Source: Lysobacteraceae bacterium
GTDB lineage: Bacteria; Pseudomonadota; Gammaproteobacteria; Xanthomonadales; Rhodanobacteraceae
Direction: 5' to 3'
Length of the DNA: 64,000 nucleotides
Assembly: GCA_021372495.1 (NCBI GenBank)
Contig: JAJFUF010000016.1
Location: forward strand, 30,204-94,203
Shown piece after piece: positions 24,315-33,329 of the stretch (its first letter is position 1; every line of letters begins with the position of its first letter). Position numbers and translations under genes: made by a program. Below the pieces are notes generated by a model. It did no database searches. It saw only the letters and a program-made list of their open reading frames with translations, and had not been told where the DNA came from.

Positions 24315-26747
24315 TCAGCCGCCGGGCCTGAGGTAGCGCGTGAACAGCTCGTGGATGCGCCGGTATTCGTCGTACCAGGAATCGGCGTGGACGAAGCCGT
24401 GGCGGTCGAGCGGGTACAGCGACAGCCAGAAGTTGTCCTTGTGCAGCTCGATGAAGCGCTGGTACAGGCGGATCGAATCGCTGGCCAGCACGTTGTTGTC
24501 GATCAGGCCGTGGCAGACCAGCAGCGGGTCGCGCAGGTTCTCGGCGTATTCGATCGGCGAGCTGATGCGGTAGGCCTCGGGATCGAGGCGCGGGTCGTCG
24601 AGGATGTTGGACGTGTACTCGTGGTTGTACGTGGTCCAGTCGGTGACCGGCCGCAGCGCGGCGCCGGCGGCGAACTCGCCCGGCGCGCGCAGCAGCGCGA
24701 TCAGCGTCATGAAGCCGCCGTAGCTGCCGCCGTAGATGCCGACGCGCTGCGGATCGACGGCGTGCTCCTTCACCAGCCAGGCCTTGCCGTCCAGCAGGTC
24801 CTCCAGCTCCGGATGGCCCATCTGTCGGTAGATCGCCGTGCGCCAGGCGCGGCCGTAGCCCTCGCTGGCGCGGTAGTCCATGTCGAGCACGACGTAGCCT
24901 TCGGCCAGCAGCAGGTTGTGGAACATCTGCTCGCGGAAATAGTACGGCCAGCTCGAATGCACGTTCTGCGTGTAGCCGGCGCCGTGCACGAACAGCACCG
25001 CGGGATGCGGCTTCGTGGCGTCGTAATCGGCCGGTTCGTAGAACTTGGCGTGGATCGCGCCGGCGCCGTGGGTGGAGAGCACCTGCACGTACTCGGGTTC
25101 GACCCAGTGCAGCGCCTTGTATTCGGGCGTGCGCGTGTCGGTCAGCGTGCGCGCGCCGCTGCCGTCGGCGTTCGCCACCGCGAGCTGCGGCGGCACGTAG
25201 GCCGAGGAATGCAGCACGGCGAGGCGGCTGCCGTCGGGCGAGAGCAGGAAATCGTCCATGCCGCCGAAGGCGGTGACGCGGGCCAGCTCGCCGCCCGTCG
25301 CGGGAATGCGGTAGACGTCGTAGCGGTACGGCGCCTCGCGATTCGTGCGCAGGTAGAACCACTTGCCGTCCGGCGACAGCACCGGGTGCGAGACCTCGAA
25401 TTTGCCCGCGGTCAGCGCACGCGCCCTGCGCGCATCCGGCGGCTTGACGTAGAGCTGCGACCAGCCGGTTTCCTCCGACAGGTACCACAGCGTGCGGCCG
25501 TCCTTGAGGAAGCCGAAATCGTTGAAGTTCCAGTTGATCCAGGCGTCGTCGTGCAGGCGGTGCTGCGGCACCAGCGCGTGCTTGCCGAAGTCGACCGTGG
25601 CGATCCAGCGGTCCTTGTTGTCGATCGCGCGCAATTGGATCGCGAGCTGGTCGCCGTCCTCGCTCCACACGATGCCGCCGCCGCCGCCGTCCTCGGCCTC
25701 GGCGACGATGCGCACCGCGCGCACTTTCGGCGCTTCCAGCGCCTTCGCCTCGTCGGCGTGGCCGTCCTTCGCCAGCGCCGCGATCGCCTTGGCGCGCAGC
25801 GCCTTCAGCGGATCGTCCTTGATGCCGGGCAGGCCGTCGGCCGGCAGCGGATAGCTCGCGTGCGCGGCGAGATCGAGCAGGCGCAGGCTCTGCGGCGCCG
25901 GCGCGTCGCGGTCGACGTAGGTGCGCGCCTTCTCGGTCGCGGCATAGCCGTCGTCGGTGACATAGCGCATCAGCTCCGGCTTGCGGCCTTCGGCGGCGTT
26001 CTTCGCCGCGGTGACCACCAGCATCCAGCGGCCGTTCGGCGACAGCTCGGTGTCCAGCACCTGCACGTCGTCGCCGAGGTAGAACGGCCGCGCGACGCGG
26101 GTCGGGTCGGCCTGGTCCAGCGCCTGCTCGCGCGCGCGCTGCGCGTCGCGGTCGGCCTTGGCCTCGCGCAGCGTCTTGAACAGGCGCAGCTGCATGCGCT
26201 CGAGATCGCCGGGCCGTTCGGCATCCGGATCCTTGGCGGTCTTCAGCAGCGCCGCCGGCGCGGTCACGCCGCTGCCGAGCGTGTAGACGAACCAGTCGTT
26301 GTCGACGCGGAACTGCAGCGCGCTGCCGTCGGCGGAGAACTGCGGCGCGGCCTCGCGTTGCGGCGTGCGCGTCACCTGCAGCAGGCGGCCGCTGGCGAGC
26401 TCGCGGATGAACACGTCGCCGTGGCGCACGAACGCGGCGCGCGTGCGCGCGCGGTCGTATACCGCGGGGCCGCCGTCGGCGTCGGCCAGCGCGGCGTCGT
26501 CGAGTTTCGCGGTGGGGCCGCCGGCCGGATCGACGCGGTAGAGATCGCGCAGCGGGCTGCCGCTGCGCTTGAGCTGGTAGTAGATGCTGCGGCCGTCGGC
26601 GCTCCAGTACGGCTGCTCGACCGGCGGCCCGATCCAGTCCGGGTCGGCCATGATCTGTTCCAGCGTGATCGGCGCGGGCGCCGCGCGCAGCGGCGCGGCC
26701 GCGCAGGCGAGCAGGGCCACGGCGGTGGCGAGTACGGAGCGGCGCAT
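24315..26747 (-). CDS. S9 family peptidase, dipeptidyl peptidase IV-like, exported
   Basis: An 810-residue serine peptidase with signal peptide MRRSVLATAVALLACAAAPLRA. The N-terminal two thirds form a beta-propeller with repeated SPDG/SADG turns (YWSADGRSIYY, ELSPNGRWMLV, VLSPDGKWFYL, LLSPDGSRLAV). The C-terminal alpha/beta-hydrolase has nucleophile elbow GIYGGSYGGFMTL, catalytic Asp in LLVCHGLIDNNVL and His in YPLDRHGFVHADSW. Such enzymes trim dipeptides or short peptides in the periplasm. GGAGG lies 5 bases before ATG 26747. Specificity cannot be read from the sequence. Confidence 0.93.
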   Translation of the reverse strand: MRRSVLATAVALLACAAAPLRAAPAPITLEQIMADPDWIGPPVEQPYWSADGRSIYYQLKRSGSPLRDLYRVDPAGGPTAKLDDAALADADGGPAVYDRARTRAAFVRHGDVFIRELASGRLLQVTRTPQREAAPQFSADGSALQFRVDNDWFVYTLGSGVTAPAALLKTAKDPDAERPGDLERMQLRLFKTLREAKADRDAQRAREQALDQADPTRVARPFYLGDDVQVLDTELSPNGRWMLVVTAAKNAAEGRKPELMRYVTDDGYAATEKARTYVDRDAPAPQSLRLLDLAAHASYPLPADGLPGIKDDPLKALRAKAIAALAKDGHADEAKALEAPKVRAVRIVAEAEDGGGGGIVWSEDGDQLAIQLRAIDNKDRWIATVDFGKHALVPQHRLHDDAWINWNFNDFGFLKDGRTLWYLSEETGWSQLYVKPPDARRARALTAGKFEVSHPVLSPDGKWFYLRTNREAPYRYDVYRIPATGGELARVTAFGGMDDFLLSPDGSRLAVLHSSAYVPPQLAVANADGSGARTLTDTRTPEYKALHWVEPEYVQVLSTHGAGAIHAKFYEPADYDATKPHPAVLFVHGAGYTQNVHSSWPYYFREQMFHNLLLAEGYVVLDMDYRASEGYGRAWRTAIYRQMGHPELEDLLDGKAWLVKEHAVDPQRVGIYGGSYGGFMTLIALLRAPGEFAAGAALRPVTDWTTYNHEYTSNILDDPRLDPEAYRISSPIEYAENLRDPLLVCHGLIDNNVLASDSIRLYQRFIELHKDNFWLSLYPLDRHGFVHADSWYDEYRRIHELFTRYLRPGG

Positions 26748-26966
26748 GGAGTTCCTCCCGGACGAAAGCGCGGAGGATAGCCGAGCGTCCGCGCGCGGCC
26801 ACGGGCCGGAAGTCGCGGTGCGTGCCGTGGCCCTTCGTGGCGGCTTCCGCCGCGATCGCCGTGCTTGCGGTTCGCGGCCGCGGCCGCTGCACCGGCCTGC
26901 ACGCCGCGCTTCCCGCGCGCGCGCGCTTGCGGCACCATGGCGCATTCGTTTGCCGCGGATGCCGCC

Positions 26967-27629
26967 ATGCTGCCCTGCGTCGAGATCGAGACCGGCCCCG
27001 CGCCGCGCCATGCCGTGCTGTGGCTGCACGGCCTCGGCGCCGACGGCCACGATTTCGAGCCGATCGTGCCGGAGCTGGTCGCGCCCGGCTGGCCGCCGCT
27101 GCGCTTCGTGTTCCCGCACGCGCCGGTGCGCCCGGTCACGCTCAACGGCGGCGCGCCGATGCGCGCCTGGTACGACCTGCGCACGCTCGATCTCGCCGGC
27201 CGCCAGGACGAGGCCGGCATCCGCGCGTCGGTCGACGAGGTCGAGGCGCTGCTGGCGCGCGAGTACGCGCGCGGCATCGCCCCGCAGCAGTTGATGCTGG
27301 CCGGCTTCTCGCAGGGCGGCGCGATCGCGCTGGCCGCCGGCCTGCGCCATGCCGGGCGGCTGTCCGGCATCGTCGCGCTGTCCACCTACCTGCCGCTGGC
27401 CGAGGGCACCGCGGTGGAGTCCAGCACCGCCAACGCCGCGGTGCCGATCTTCTGGGGCCACGGCAGCCTCGATCCGATCGTGCCGCTGGCGCTGGGCACG
27501 CGCTCGCGCGAGTACCTGCAGCAACTGGGGCACGCGGTGGAGTGGCACGACTACCCGATGGCGCACCAGGTCTGCGCGCAGGAGATCGCCGACCTGCGGA
27601 TCTGGCTGGCCGCGCACCTCGGCTTCTGA
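26967..27629 (+). CDS. carboxylesterase / phospholipase (alpha/beta hydrolase)
   Basis: A 220-residue cytoplasmic esterase. Blocks are HAVLWLHGLGADGHDFEPIV at the start, FPHAPVRPVTLNGGAPMRAWYD, nucleophile elbow LAGFSQGGAIAL, catalytic Asp in HGSLDPIVPLALG and His in YPMAHQVCAQEI. This is the complete triad of the bacterial acyl-protein-thioesterase-like carboxylesterase family. MLPCVEIETGPAPRH at 26967 matches the usual N-terminus; an ATG at 26937 would add ten residues and cannot be excluded. Confidence 0.92.
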   Translation: MLPCVEIETGPAPRHAVLWLHGLGADGHDFEPIVPELVAPGWPPLRFVFPHAPVRPVTLNGGAPMRAWYDLRTLDLAGRQDEAGIRASVDEVEALLAREYARGIAPQQLMLAGFSQGGAIALAAGLRHAGRLSGIVALSTYLPLAEGTAVESSTANAAVPIFWGHGSLDPIVPLALGTRSREYLQQLGHAVEWHDYPMAHQVCAQEIADLRIWLAAHLGF

Positions 27630-27639
27630 GCCGGTCCGG

Positions 27640-27645
27640 TATGCT
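27640..27645 (+). promoter_or_regulatory. -10-like element TATGCT before algZ
   Basis: TATGCT, 40 bases before the algZ ATG. No clear -35. It may serve algZ-algR and possibly hemC. Confidence 0.35.
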
Positions 27646-27684
27646 GCGACGGGGCGGCCGCCGCCGCCGCGCGAGGCGCACGAG

Positions 27685-28731
27685 ATGACCGATCCGCTGC
27701 ACGCCGAGGAGACGCGCCTGCCGCAGTTCTGCGGCCTGCCGGCGCTGGCCGCGGCGGTGGGCGTGGCCGAGCTGGTGGTGCTGGTGATGGCGCTGGCGCC
27801 GGATTCGCCGACCTCGTTCCGCGCGCTGTCGACCGCCAGCCTGCTGGTGGTGTGGCTGGCGCTGCTGGTCACGGTGGCGCTGTGCAAGTTGACGCCGTGG
27901 CTGCGCCGCCTGTTGCCGACGCAGGCCTACTTCGCCGCGTGGGCGGCGATCGTCGCCATCGTCGCCGCGGCCAGCGGCATCGTGTGGTGGCTCGACCACG
28001 CGCTGGACACCGCGCTCACGCCCGACGGCGGCGCGCGCTTCGTGCTCGGCAACGCGCTGCTGGCGGCGCTGCTGGGCGCGGCGCTGCTGCGCTACTTCTA
28101 CGTGCTCGCGCAGTGGCGCTCGCGCCTCGCCGCGGTGGCGCGCGCGCAGGTCGAGGCGCTGCAGGCGCGCATCCGCCCGCACTTCCTGTTCAACAGCATG
28201 AACACCGTCGCCGCGCTGGTGCGCGTCGACCCGGCCGCGGCCGAGCGCACGCTGGAGGACCTGGCCGAACTGTTCCGTGCCGCGCTCGGCGCCGACGGCC
28301 GCGTCGGCACGCTCGGCGAGGAGCTCGACCTGATCGACCGCTATCTCGCCATCGAGCAACTGCGCCTCGGCGAGCGGCTGCGCGTCGAGCGCGACCTCGA
28401 CGCCCTGCCGCGCGCGCTGCCGCTGCCGCCGCTGCTGCTGCAGCCGCTGGTCGAGAACGCGGTGCTGCACGGCATCCAGCCGCGGCCCGCCGGCGGCTGC
28501 GTGCGCATCGCCGGGTGGCGCGAGGCGGACGCGGTGGTGATCGAGGTGGCCAATCCGCTGCCGGCGGACGCGGCCCGCGCCGCCACCGCGCGCAACGGCC
28601 ACGGCCTGGACAGCGTGCGCCGCCGCATCGGCTACCATTTCGGCGCGCGCGCCGCGCTCGAGGTGGCGCGCGACGACGACGGTTTCACGGTCACCCTCCG
28701 TCTGCCCGATGCGCATCCTGATCGCCGATGA
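27685..28731 (+). CDS. algZ: LytS/AlgZ-type sensor histidine kinase
   Basis: A 348-residue inner-membrane kinase with four N-terminal helices (about residues 18-36, 50-67, 82-102, 118-138). The His_kinase domain has phospho-acceptor His166 in ARIRPHFLFNSMNT, LIDRYLAIEQLRLGERL, the N-box LQPLVENAVLHGIQP and G-box NGHGLDSVRRRIGY. It belongs to the LytS/FimS type and is paired with the LytTR regulator whose gene overlaps its end by 23 bp. The algZ-algR-hemC order is as in Pseudomonas. No extracellular sensor domain is present, so the stimulus may be within the membrane. Confidence 0.92.
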   Translation: MTDPLHAEETRLPQFCGLPALAAAVGVAELVVLVMALAPDSPTSFRALSTASLLVVWLALLVTVALCKLTPWLRRLLPTQAYFAAWAAIVAIVAAASGIVWWLDHALDTALTPDGGARFVLGNALLAALLGAALLRYFYVLAQWRSRLAAVARAQVEALQARIRPHFLFNSMNTVAALVRVDPAAAERTLEDLAELFRAALGADGRVGTLGEELDLIDRYLAIEQLRLGERLRVERDLDALPRALPLPPLLLQPLVENAVLHGIQPRPAGGCVRIAGWREADAVVIEVANPLPADAARAATARNGHGLDSVRRRIGYHFGARAALEVARDDDGFTVTLRLPDAHPDRR

Positions 28732-29416
28732 CGAACCGCTGGCGCGCGCGCGCCTGGCCGCGCTGCTCGGCGAGTGCGCCGGCGCCGAGCTGGTCGGCGC
28801 GGTTGGCGACGGCGAGGCCGCCTTGGCCGCGTGCGCCGAACTGAAGCCGGACGTGCTGCTGCTCGACATCGAGCTGCCCGGCCTCGACGGCCTCGGCATC
28901 GCGCGCCGCCTGGCCGCGCTGCCGGCGCCGCCGCAGGTGGTGTTCTGCACCGCCTACGAGGCGCACGCGCTGGAGGCCTACGAGCTGCGCGCCGCCGACT
29001 ACCTGCTGAAGCCGGTGCGCGTCGAGCGCCTGCGCGAGGCGCTGAAGCGCGCCGGCGCGCTGCGTGGCGACGCCGGCGCGAACGCGCGCGCGTATCTCGT
29101 CGCGCGCATGGGCGGCGAGCTGAAGCGCGTGCCATTGGACGAAGTGGTCTACCTGCTCGCCGACGAGAAATATGTCGCCGTGCACCACGTCGGCGGCGTG
29201 CTGCTGCTGGAGGATTCGCTGCGGACGCTGGAGCAGGCGCATCCCGAGCGCCTGGCGCGGCTGCACCGCAACTGCCTGGTGCCGGTCGAGCGCCTGCTCG
29301 GCCTGAAGGCGCTGGCCGACGGCCGCATCGTCGCGCGCCTCGCCGGCGCCGAGGTCACGCCCGAGGTCAGCCGCCGCAACCTGCCGGCGCTGCGCCGGCT
29401 GCTGCGCGAGAGCTGA
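28709..29416 (+). CDS. algR: LytTR family response regulator (AlgR-like)
   Basis: A 235-residue regulator. The receiver domain (1-120) has acidic Asp7/Asp8, phospho-acceptor Asp53 in [12 protein letters not shown], Thr in FCTAYEAHA and Lys in YLLKPV. The LytTR DNA-binding domain (about 130-232) contains [18 protein letters not shown] and [13 protein letters not shown]. It overlaps the algZ coding end by 23 bp, so the two are translated together. In relatives AlgR controls surface polysaccharide and twitching genes; targets here are not visible. Confidence 0.94.
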   Translation: MRILIADDEPLARARLAALLGECAGAELVGAVGDGEAALAACAELKPDVLLLDIELPGLDGLGIARRLAALPAPPQVVFCTAYEAHALEAYELRAADYLLKPVRVERLREALKRAGALRGDAGANARAYLVARMGGELKRVPLDEVVYLLADEKYVAVHHVGGVLLLEDSLRTLEQAHPERLARLHRNCLVPVERLLGLKALADGRIVARLAGAEVTPEVSRRNLPALRRLLRES

Positions 29417-29436
29417 TTTCATCGGACAATCCGCGG

Positions 29437-30387
29437 ATGAAGAACGACATCCTGCGCATCGCCACCCGCAAGAGCGCGCTCGCGCTGTGGCAGGCCGAGC
29501 ACGCCGCCGCGCGGCTGCGCGCGGCGCATCCCGGCCTCGCCGTCGAGCTGGTGCCGCTGACCACGCGCGGCGACCAGATCCTCGACCGACCGCTGGCGAC
29601 GATCGGCGGCAAGGGGCTGTTCCTGAAGGAGCTGGAGGTCGCGCTGCTGCAGGGCAGCGCCGACCTCGCCGTGCACTCGCTGAAGGACGTGCCGGCCGAA
29701 CTCGACCCCGGCTTCGCGCTGGGCGCGGTGCTGCCGCGCGCCGATCCGGCCGACGCGTTCGTCAGCAATGCCTACGCGACGCTGGCCGACCTGCCCGAGG
29801 GCGCGCGCGTCGGCACCTCCTCGCTGCGCCGCCAGGCCCAACTGCGCGCGCTGCGCCCCGACCTGGAGCTGCTGGACCTGCGCGGCAACGTCAATACGCG
29901 CCTGGCCAAGCTCGACGACGGCGGCTACGACGCGATCGTGCTGGCCTGCGCCGGGCTCGAGCGGCTCGGCCTGGCCGCGCGCATCCGCGCGCGGCTGGAC
30001 GCGCCGCGCTGGCTGCCGGCGCCGGGGCAGGGCGCGATCGCCGCCGAGGTCCGCGCCGGCGACACGCGCGTGCTGGAGCTGCTGGCGCCGCTCGAGGATG
30101 CCGATACCCGCCGCACCACCGCCGCCGAGCGCGCGATGAACGAGGCGCTGGGCGGAAGCTGCACGGTACCGGTGGCGGCCTGGGCCGTGCTCGGCGAGCG
30201 CGGCCTCGCGCTGTACGGGCTGGTCGGCGACCCCGCGCGCGGCACGCTGCTGCGCGCGCATGCCGAAGGCGACGCCGGCGCGCCGGCGGAACTCGGCCGC
30301 GCAGTGGCGACCGCGCTGTTCGCACAGGGTGCCGCCGGATTCCTCGACGCGCCGGCCGGCGATACGCGTCGCGTCGAATCGCCGTAG
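29437..30387 (+). CDS. hemC: hydroxymethylbilane synthase (porphobilinogen deaminase)
   Basis: Joins four porphobilinogen molecules into hydroxymethylbilane in haem synthesis. The 316-residue protein shows [22 protein letters not shown] with catalytic Asp84, [24 protein letters not shown] and [12 protein letters not shown], whose Cys242 carries the dipyrromethane cofactor. Length and numbering match the E. coli enzyme closely. The start lies 20 bp after algR, suggesting read-through from algZR. Confidence 0.96.
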   Translation: MKNDILRIATRKSALALWQAEHAAARLRAAHPGLAVELVPLTTRGDQILDRPLATIGGKGLFLKELEVALLQGSADLAVHSLKDVPAELDPGFALGAVLPRADPADAFVSNAYATLADLPEGARVGTSSLRRQAQLRALRPDLELLDLRGNVNTRLAKLDDGGYDAIVLACAGLERLGLAARIRARLDAPRWLPAPGQGAIAAEVRAGDTRVLELLAPLEDADTRRTTAAERAMNEALGGSCTVPVAAWAVLGERGLALYGLVGDPARGTLLRAHAEGDAGAPAELGRAVATALFAQGAAGFLDAPAGDTRRVESP

Positions 30388-30442
30388 GGCGGAATCCACG
30401 CAGCGGCTTCCGCCGGGTCGCCTTTGCATCCGGCGCCGTTGC

Positions 30443-30473
30443 GGCGGATACGCGGCTGCGCCGCGGATCCGCC
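30443..30473. terminator. hairpin between convergent hemC and DUF481 genes
   Basis: GGCGGATACGCGGC (30443-30456) pairs with GCCGCGGATCCGCC (30460-30473) apart from one A/G mismatch, loop TGC. There is no T-run, so termination would be weak or Rho-aided. GGCGGAT-arm hairpins of this kind are often dispersed repeats. Confidence 0.45.
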
Positions 30474-30562
30474 CTGGGCCGCCGTCGCGATGCCCGATGG
30501 CGGGTCAAGCCCCCCACGGGAAGCGTGCGCTCCGCGCACGCCGCTTCGCCCGTCTCCCGTCC

Positions 30563-31411
30563 TCAAAAGCTGTAAACGAGATTGGTCGTCCACAACTGGT
30601 CGGTGCTCTTGGTGCCGGGCGAGGTGTCGCTGTTGTAGCGCACCTGGTAGCCGAGCTTGAGCGCGAGCGTCTCGGTCATGCTGACCGCCAGTCCGGCATC
30701 GTTCTGCGCGTAGCGGTTGTCGGTGCCGGCTTCCACCAGCACGGTGTCCTCGAAGCGGGTGCTCGCGGTCAGCCGGTATTTCCAGTTGGCCAGGCCGCGC
30801 ACGATCGGCTCGCCCTGCGCGGCGGGCCGCACCAGCAGGGTCTGCGGCGGGGTGACGCCAGTGTCGGTCACGTAGTAGTCGGCCGGCTGGTAGCGCTTGT
30901 AGCCGGGCGCGATTTCGAACGACAGCTCGGTGCGCCCGTTCTTCAGCGCGATGTAGCCGAAGCCGAGCGAAGCCGCCGCCTGCCAGCGGTTCGCCGCGAA
31001 GTCGTCGTGTTCGTAGCGCAGCGCGCCGACGACGTAGGCGCGCGGATCGTACTTGTAGCCGAGCGAGGCGCCGGCGTCGTAGCGGTTGGCGGTGGTGCTG
31101 TAGCGGTCCTCGCTGACGGCCTGGCCGTTCTGCAGCGTGGTCACCGTGGTCTCGCCCTTGGCGCGCAGCGCGGTGAGGAAGAAGTTGTTCCGCCACACCT
31201 CGTCGTCCTTGCTCAGGCCGAGCTTGGCGTTGAGGTTTTCCGAGTGCGAGTTGCCCTGCGAGGCGGCGTAGCCGAATTCGCCGCTGCCGGCCCAGCCGCC
31301 GCTGTCGGCGGCGGTCGCGGAGGCATCGGCGGAGGCGGGGGCGGCGTCCTGCGCGGCGGCGGCCAGCGGCAGCGCGAGCAGGAGGGAGAAGGCGATGGTG
31401 GTGCGTTTCAT
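30563..31411 (-). CDS. DUF481 outer-membrane beta-barrel protein (YdiY-like)
   Basis: A 282-residue exported protein with signal MKRTTIAFSLLLALPLAAAA, a short Ala-rich linker, then amphipathic beta-strands: GGWAGSGEFGYAASQGNSHS at the start, RYEHDDFAANRWQAAASLGF, EIAPGYKRYQ, and the barrel-closing final strand DQLWTTNLVYSF with terminal Phe, the signal for BAM assembly. DUF481 proteins are porin-like and often salt-responsive; substrate unknown. Start 31411 (MKRTT) is chosen over 31444 for the signal peptide. Convergent with hemC. Confidence 0.88.
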   Translation of the reverse strand: MKRTTIAFSLLLALPLAAAAQDAAPASADASATAADSGGWAGSGEFGYAASQGNSHSENLNAKLGLSKDDEVWRNNFFLTALRAKGETTVTTLQNGQAVSEDRYSTTANRYDAGASLGYKYDPRAYVVGALRYEHDDFAANRWQAAASLGFGYIALKNGRTELSFEIAPGYKRYQPADYYVTDTGVTPPQTLLVRPAAQGEPIVRGLANWKYRLTASTRFEDTVLVEAGTDNRYAQNDAGLAVSMTETLALKLGYQVRYNSDTSPGTKSTDQLWTTNLVYSF

Positions 31412-31640
31412 GTGGCGCATGGCTTCGGGCAGTAGGTAAAGCACGGGATGCTAGGCGGACGCGTTGAATCGCGGGTGAATGCGCGTGCGCGGCGGCGCGT
31501 CGAATGCCGCCGCGCGGAGCGGCGCGAGCGGCAGCGCGCAGGCCGGCGGTGCGGTGCGCGGCTACGGGGCGCGCGCGCGGCTGTGACACACTAGACGCCC
31601 ATCATGCAGCCGCGGCCCGCCGACCGCGCCGACGAACGCC

Positions 31641-32627
31641 ATGGACCGTTACGAGCGCATCCTCACCCTGCACCGCATCCTGAAGTCCTCGCGTTACCCG
31701 GTGTCGCTGCCGCGGCTGAAGGACGAGCTGGCCTGCTCGCGCGCCACCGTCTACCGCGACATCGCGTTCCTGCGCGACGGCCTCGGCGCGCCGGTGGAGA
31801 GCGCCGAGGAAGGCGAGGCCAGTGCGTTCCGCTACGCCGCCGGCGAGGCCGAGCGCTTCGAGCTGCCCGGCCTGTGGCTGACCAGCGAGGAGCTGGCCGC
31901 GCTGATGGCGCTGCAGGAGCTGATCGGGCGCAGCGATCCCGGCGTGCTGGCCGGCGCGCTGGCGCCGTTCAAGGCGCGCATCGAGCGCCTGCTGAGCGAC
32001 CACGCCAGCGGCAAGGCGCTGCCGGTCGAGCGCATCCGCGTGATCGCCTCCGGCGCGCGGGCGCTCGACCAGCAGGTGTTCCGCGCCGTCGCCGGCGCGG
32101 TGCTGGAGCGCCGGCGCCTCACGTTCCGCTACCGCGCGCGCACCACCGACGCCGAGACGCAGCGCACGGTGTCGCCGCAGCGCCTCACCCACTACCGCGA
32201 CAACTGGTACCTCGACGCCTGGGACCACCGGCGCGAGGCGCTGCGCAGCTTCGCCGTCGACCGCATCGCCGACGCGCGCGCGCTGGACGAGCGCGCGGAG
32301 GACCGCGGCGCCGCCGAGCTCGACGAGATCCTCGCCTCCAGCTACGGCATCTTCGCCGGCAAGCCGAAGGCCTGGGCCACGCTGCGCTTCTCGCCGCGCG
32401 CCGCGCGCTGGGTCGCCGACGAGCACTGGCATTCGCAGCAGCAGGGCCAGTGGCTGGCCGACGGCCACTACGAGCTGCGCGTGCCGTACTCCAATTCGCG
32501 CGAGCTGCTGATGGACGTGATGAAGTACGGCCCCGACGCCGAGGTGATCGCGCCGCTGCCGCTGCGCGAGGAAATGAAGATCCTGCTGAAGCTGGCGCTG
32601 GACGGCTACGCGCAGCCGCCGCGGTGA
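31641..32627 (+). CDS. YafY-type HTH/WYL domain transcriptional regulator
   Basis: A 328-residue regulator. The N-terminal winged helix (RILTLHRILKSSRYPVSLPR, then ACSRATVYRDIAFLRDGLG) is followed by a helical linker, the WYL domain with the signature NWYLDAWDHRREALRSFAVDRI, and a C-terminal WCX extension (AWATLRFSPRAARWVADEHW). WYL proteins sense nucleic-acid-type ligands in several defence and damage systems, but no such locus adjoins it here; the neighbours are DUF481 and the iron-uptake genes. Target unknown. Confidence 0.9.
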   Translation: MDRYERILTLHRILKSSRYPVSLPRLKDELACSRATVYRDIAFLRDGLGAPVESAEEGEASAFRYAAGEAERFELPGLWLTSEELAALMALQELIGRSDPGVLAGALAPFKARIERLLSDHASGKALPVERIRVIASGARALDQQVFRAVAGAVLERRRLTFRYRARTTDAETQRTVSPQRLTHYRDNWYLDAWDHRREALRSFAVDRIADARALDERAEDRGAAELDEILASSYGIFAGKPKAWATLRFSPRAARWVADEHWHSQQQGQWLADGHYELRVPYSNSRELLMDVMKYGPDAEVIAPLPLREEMKILLKLALDGYAQPPR

Positions 32628-32689
32628 GGCGTGTAGTCGCCGTCCGCGCTAGGGCGGCGTCGCCGGGACGCGGCCGGCAGCCGCCGTTT

Positions 32690-33316
32690 TCAGTGCAGCG
32701 CCGGTCCCAGCACCAGCGCCAGTGCCGCGACCGCGGCGCCGAGTGCACTGACGGCAATCTGCCGCGCGCTGCGCCCGCGCGCCCACATCCACAGGCCGGA
32801 CAGGCCGAGCAGCACCATTCCCAGTGCGAAGCTGTCGGCCAGCAGCACCCAGGCGGCGCCGCCGCCGACGGCCTTGTGCAGGCGGTTGAACGCCGCAAGC
32901 CAGCTCTGTCGGTCATGCCTGACCACCACTTCCGCCGCCCCCGACGTGTACTGCAGCGACCACGACGCCCGTACATTGCCGCCGGACAGGTTCCATTGTT
33001 CCGGCCCCGCATCGCGGCCACGCGGCGGTCCCTTGCGGATGCTTCGCGCATCGAGCTGCTGGCTTTGGCGCAGCCAGAGCGACAGCGCCTCCGCCGACGT
33101 GCGCGCCTGTGTCGGGACCGCGAGGACGACGCGTGCGGCTTCCACGCTCTTGCCTTGCGGCCACGGTCTGTCGCCCAGGCGGTGGTTCATCACCAGTCCG
33201 GTGAAGCCGTAGAGCAGCGCAGCCAGCGCGCCCCAGGCGCCGACCCACATGTGCAATCGGCGCATCCAGCGGTAGCCGGTGCTTGTGCGCCTGGGAGCGG
33301 CGGCGGCCGTGTGCAT
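32690..33316 (-). CDS. PepSY-associated transmembrane protein
   Basis: A 208-residue inner-membrane protein. The first helix contains RLHMWVGAWGALAALLYGFTGLVM with the His typical of PepSY_TM proteins. A periplasmic domain of about 90 residues follows, then NRLHKAVGGGAAWVLLADSF, GMVLLGLSGLWMWARGR and a last helix. Such proteins accompany TonB siderophore receptors and are thought to help release or reduce iron in the periplasm. It starts 13 bp after the receptor gene, so both share the Fur-like site upstream. Confidence 0.87.
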   Translation of the reverse strand: MHTAAAAPRRTSTGYRWMRRLHMWVGAWGALAALLYGFTGLVMNHRLGDRPWPQGKSVEAARVVLAVPTQARTSAEALSLWLRQSQQLDARSIRKGPPRGRDAGPEQWNLSGGNVRASWSLQYTSGAAEVVVRHDRQSWLAAFNRLHKAVGGGAAWVLLADSFALGMVLLGLSGLWMWARGRSARQIAVSALGAAVAALALVLGPALH

Positions 33317-33329
33317 CGCGGGTGGTGGC

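Noticed and set aside
31641..32627. WYL regulator as part of a defence island with the Nmad genes
   Set aside because: They are 27 kb apart with housekeeping genes between, and the immediate neighbours of the WYL gene are DUF481 and iron-uptake genes.
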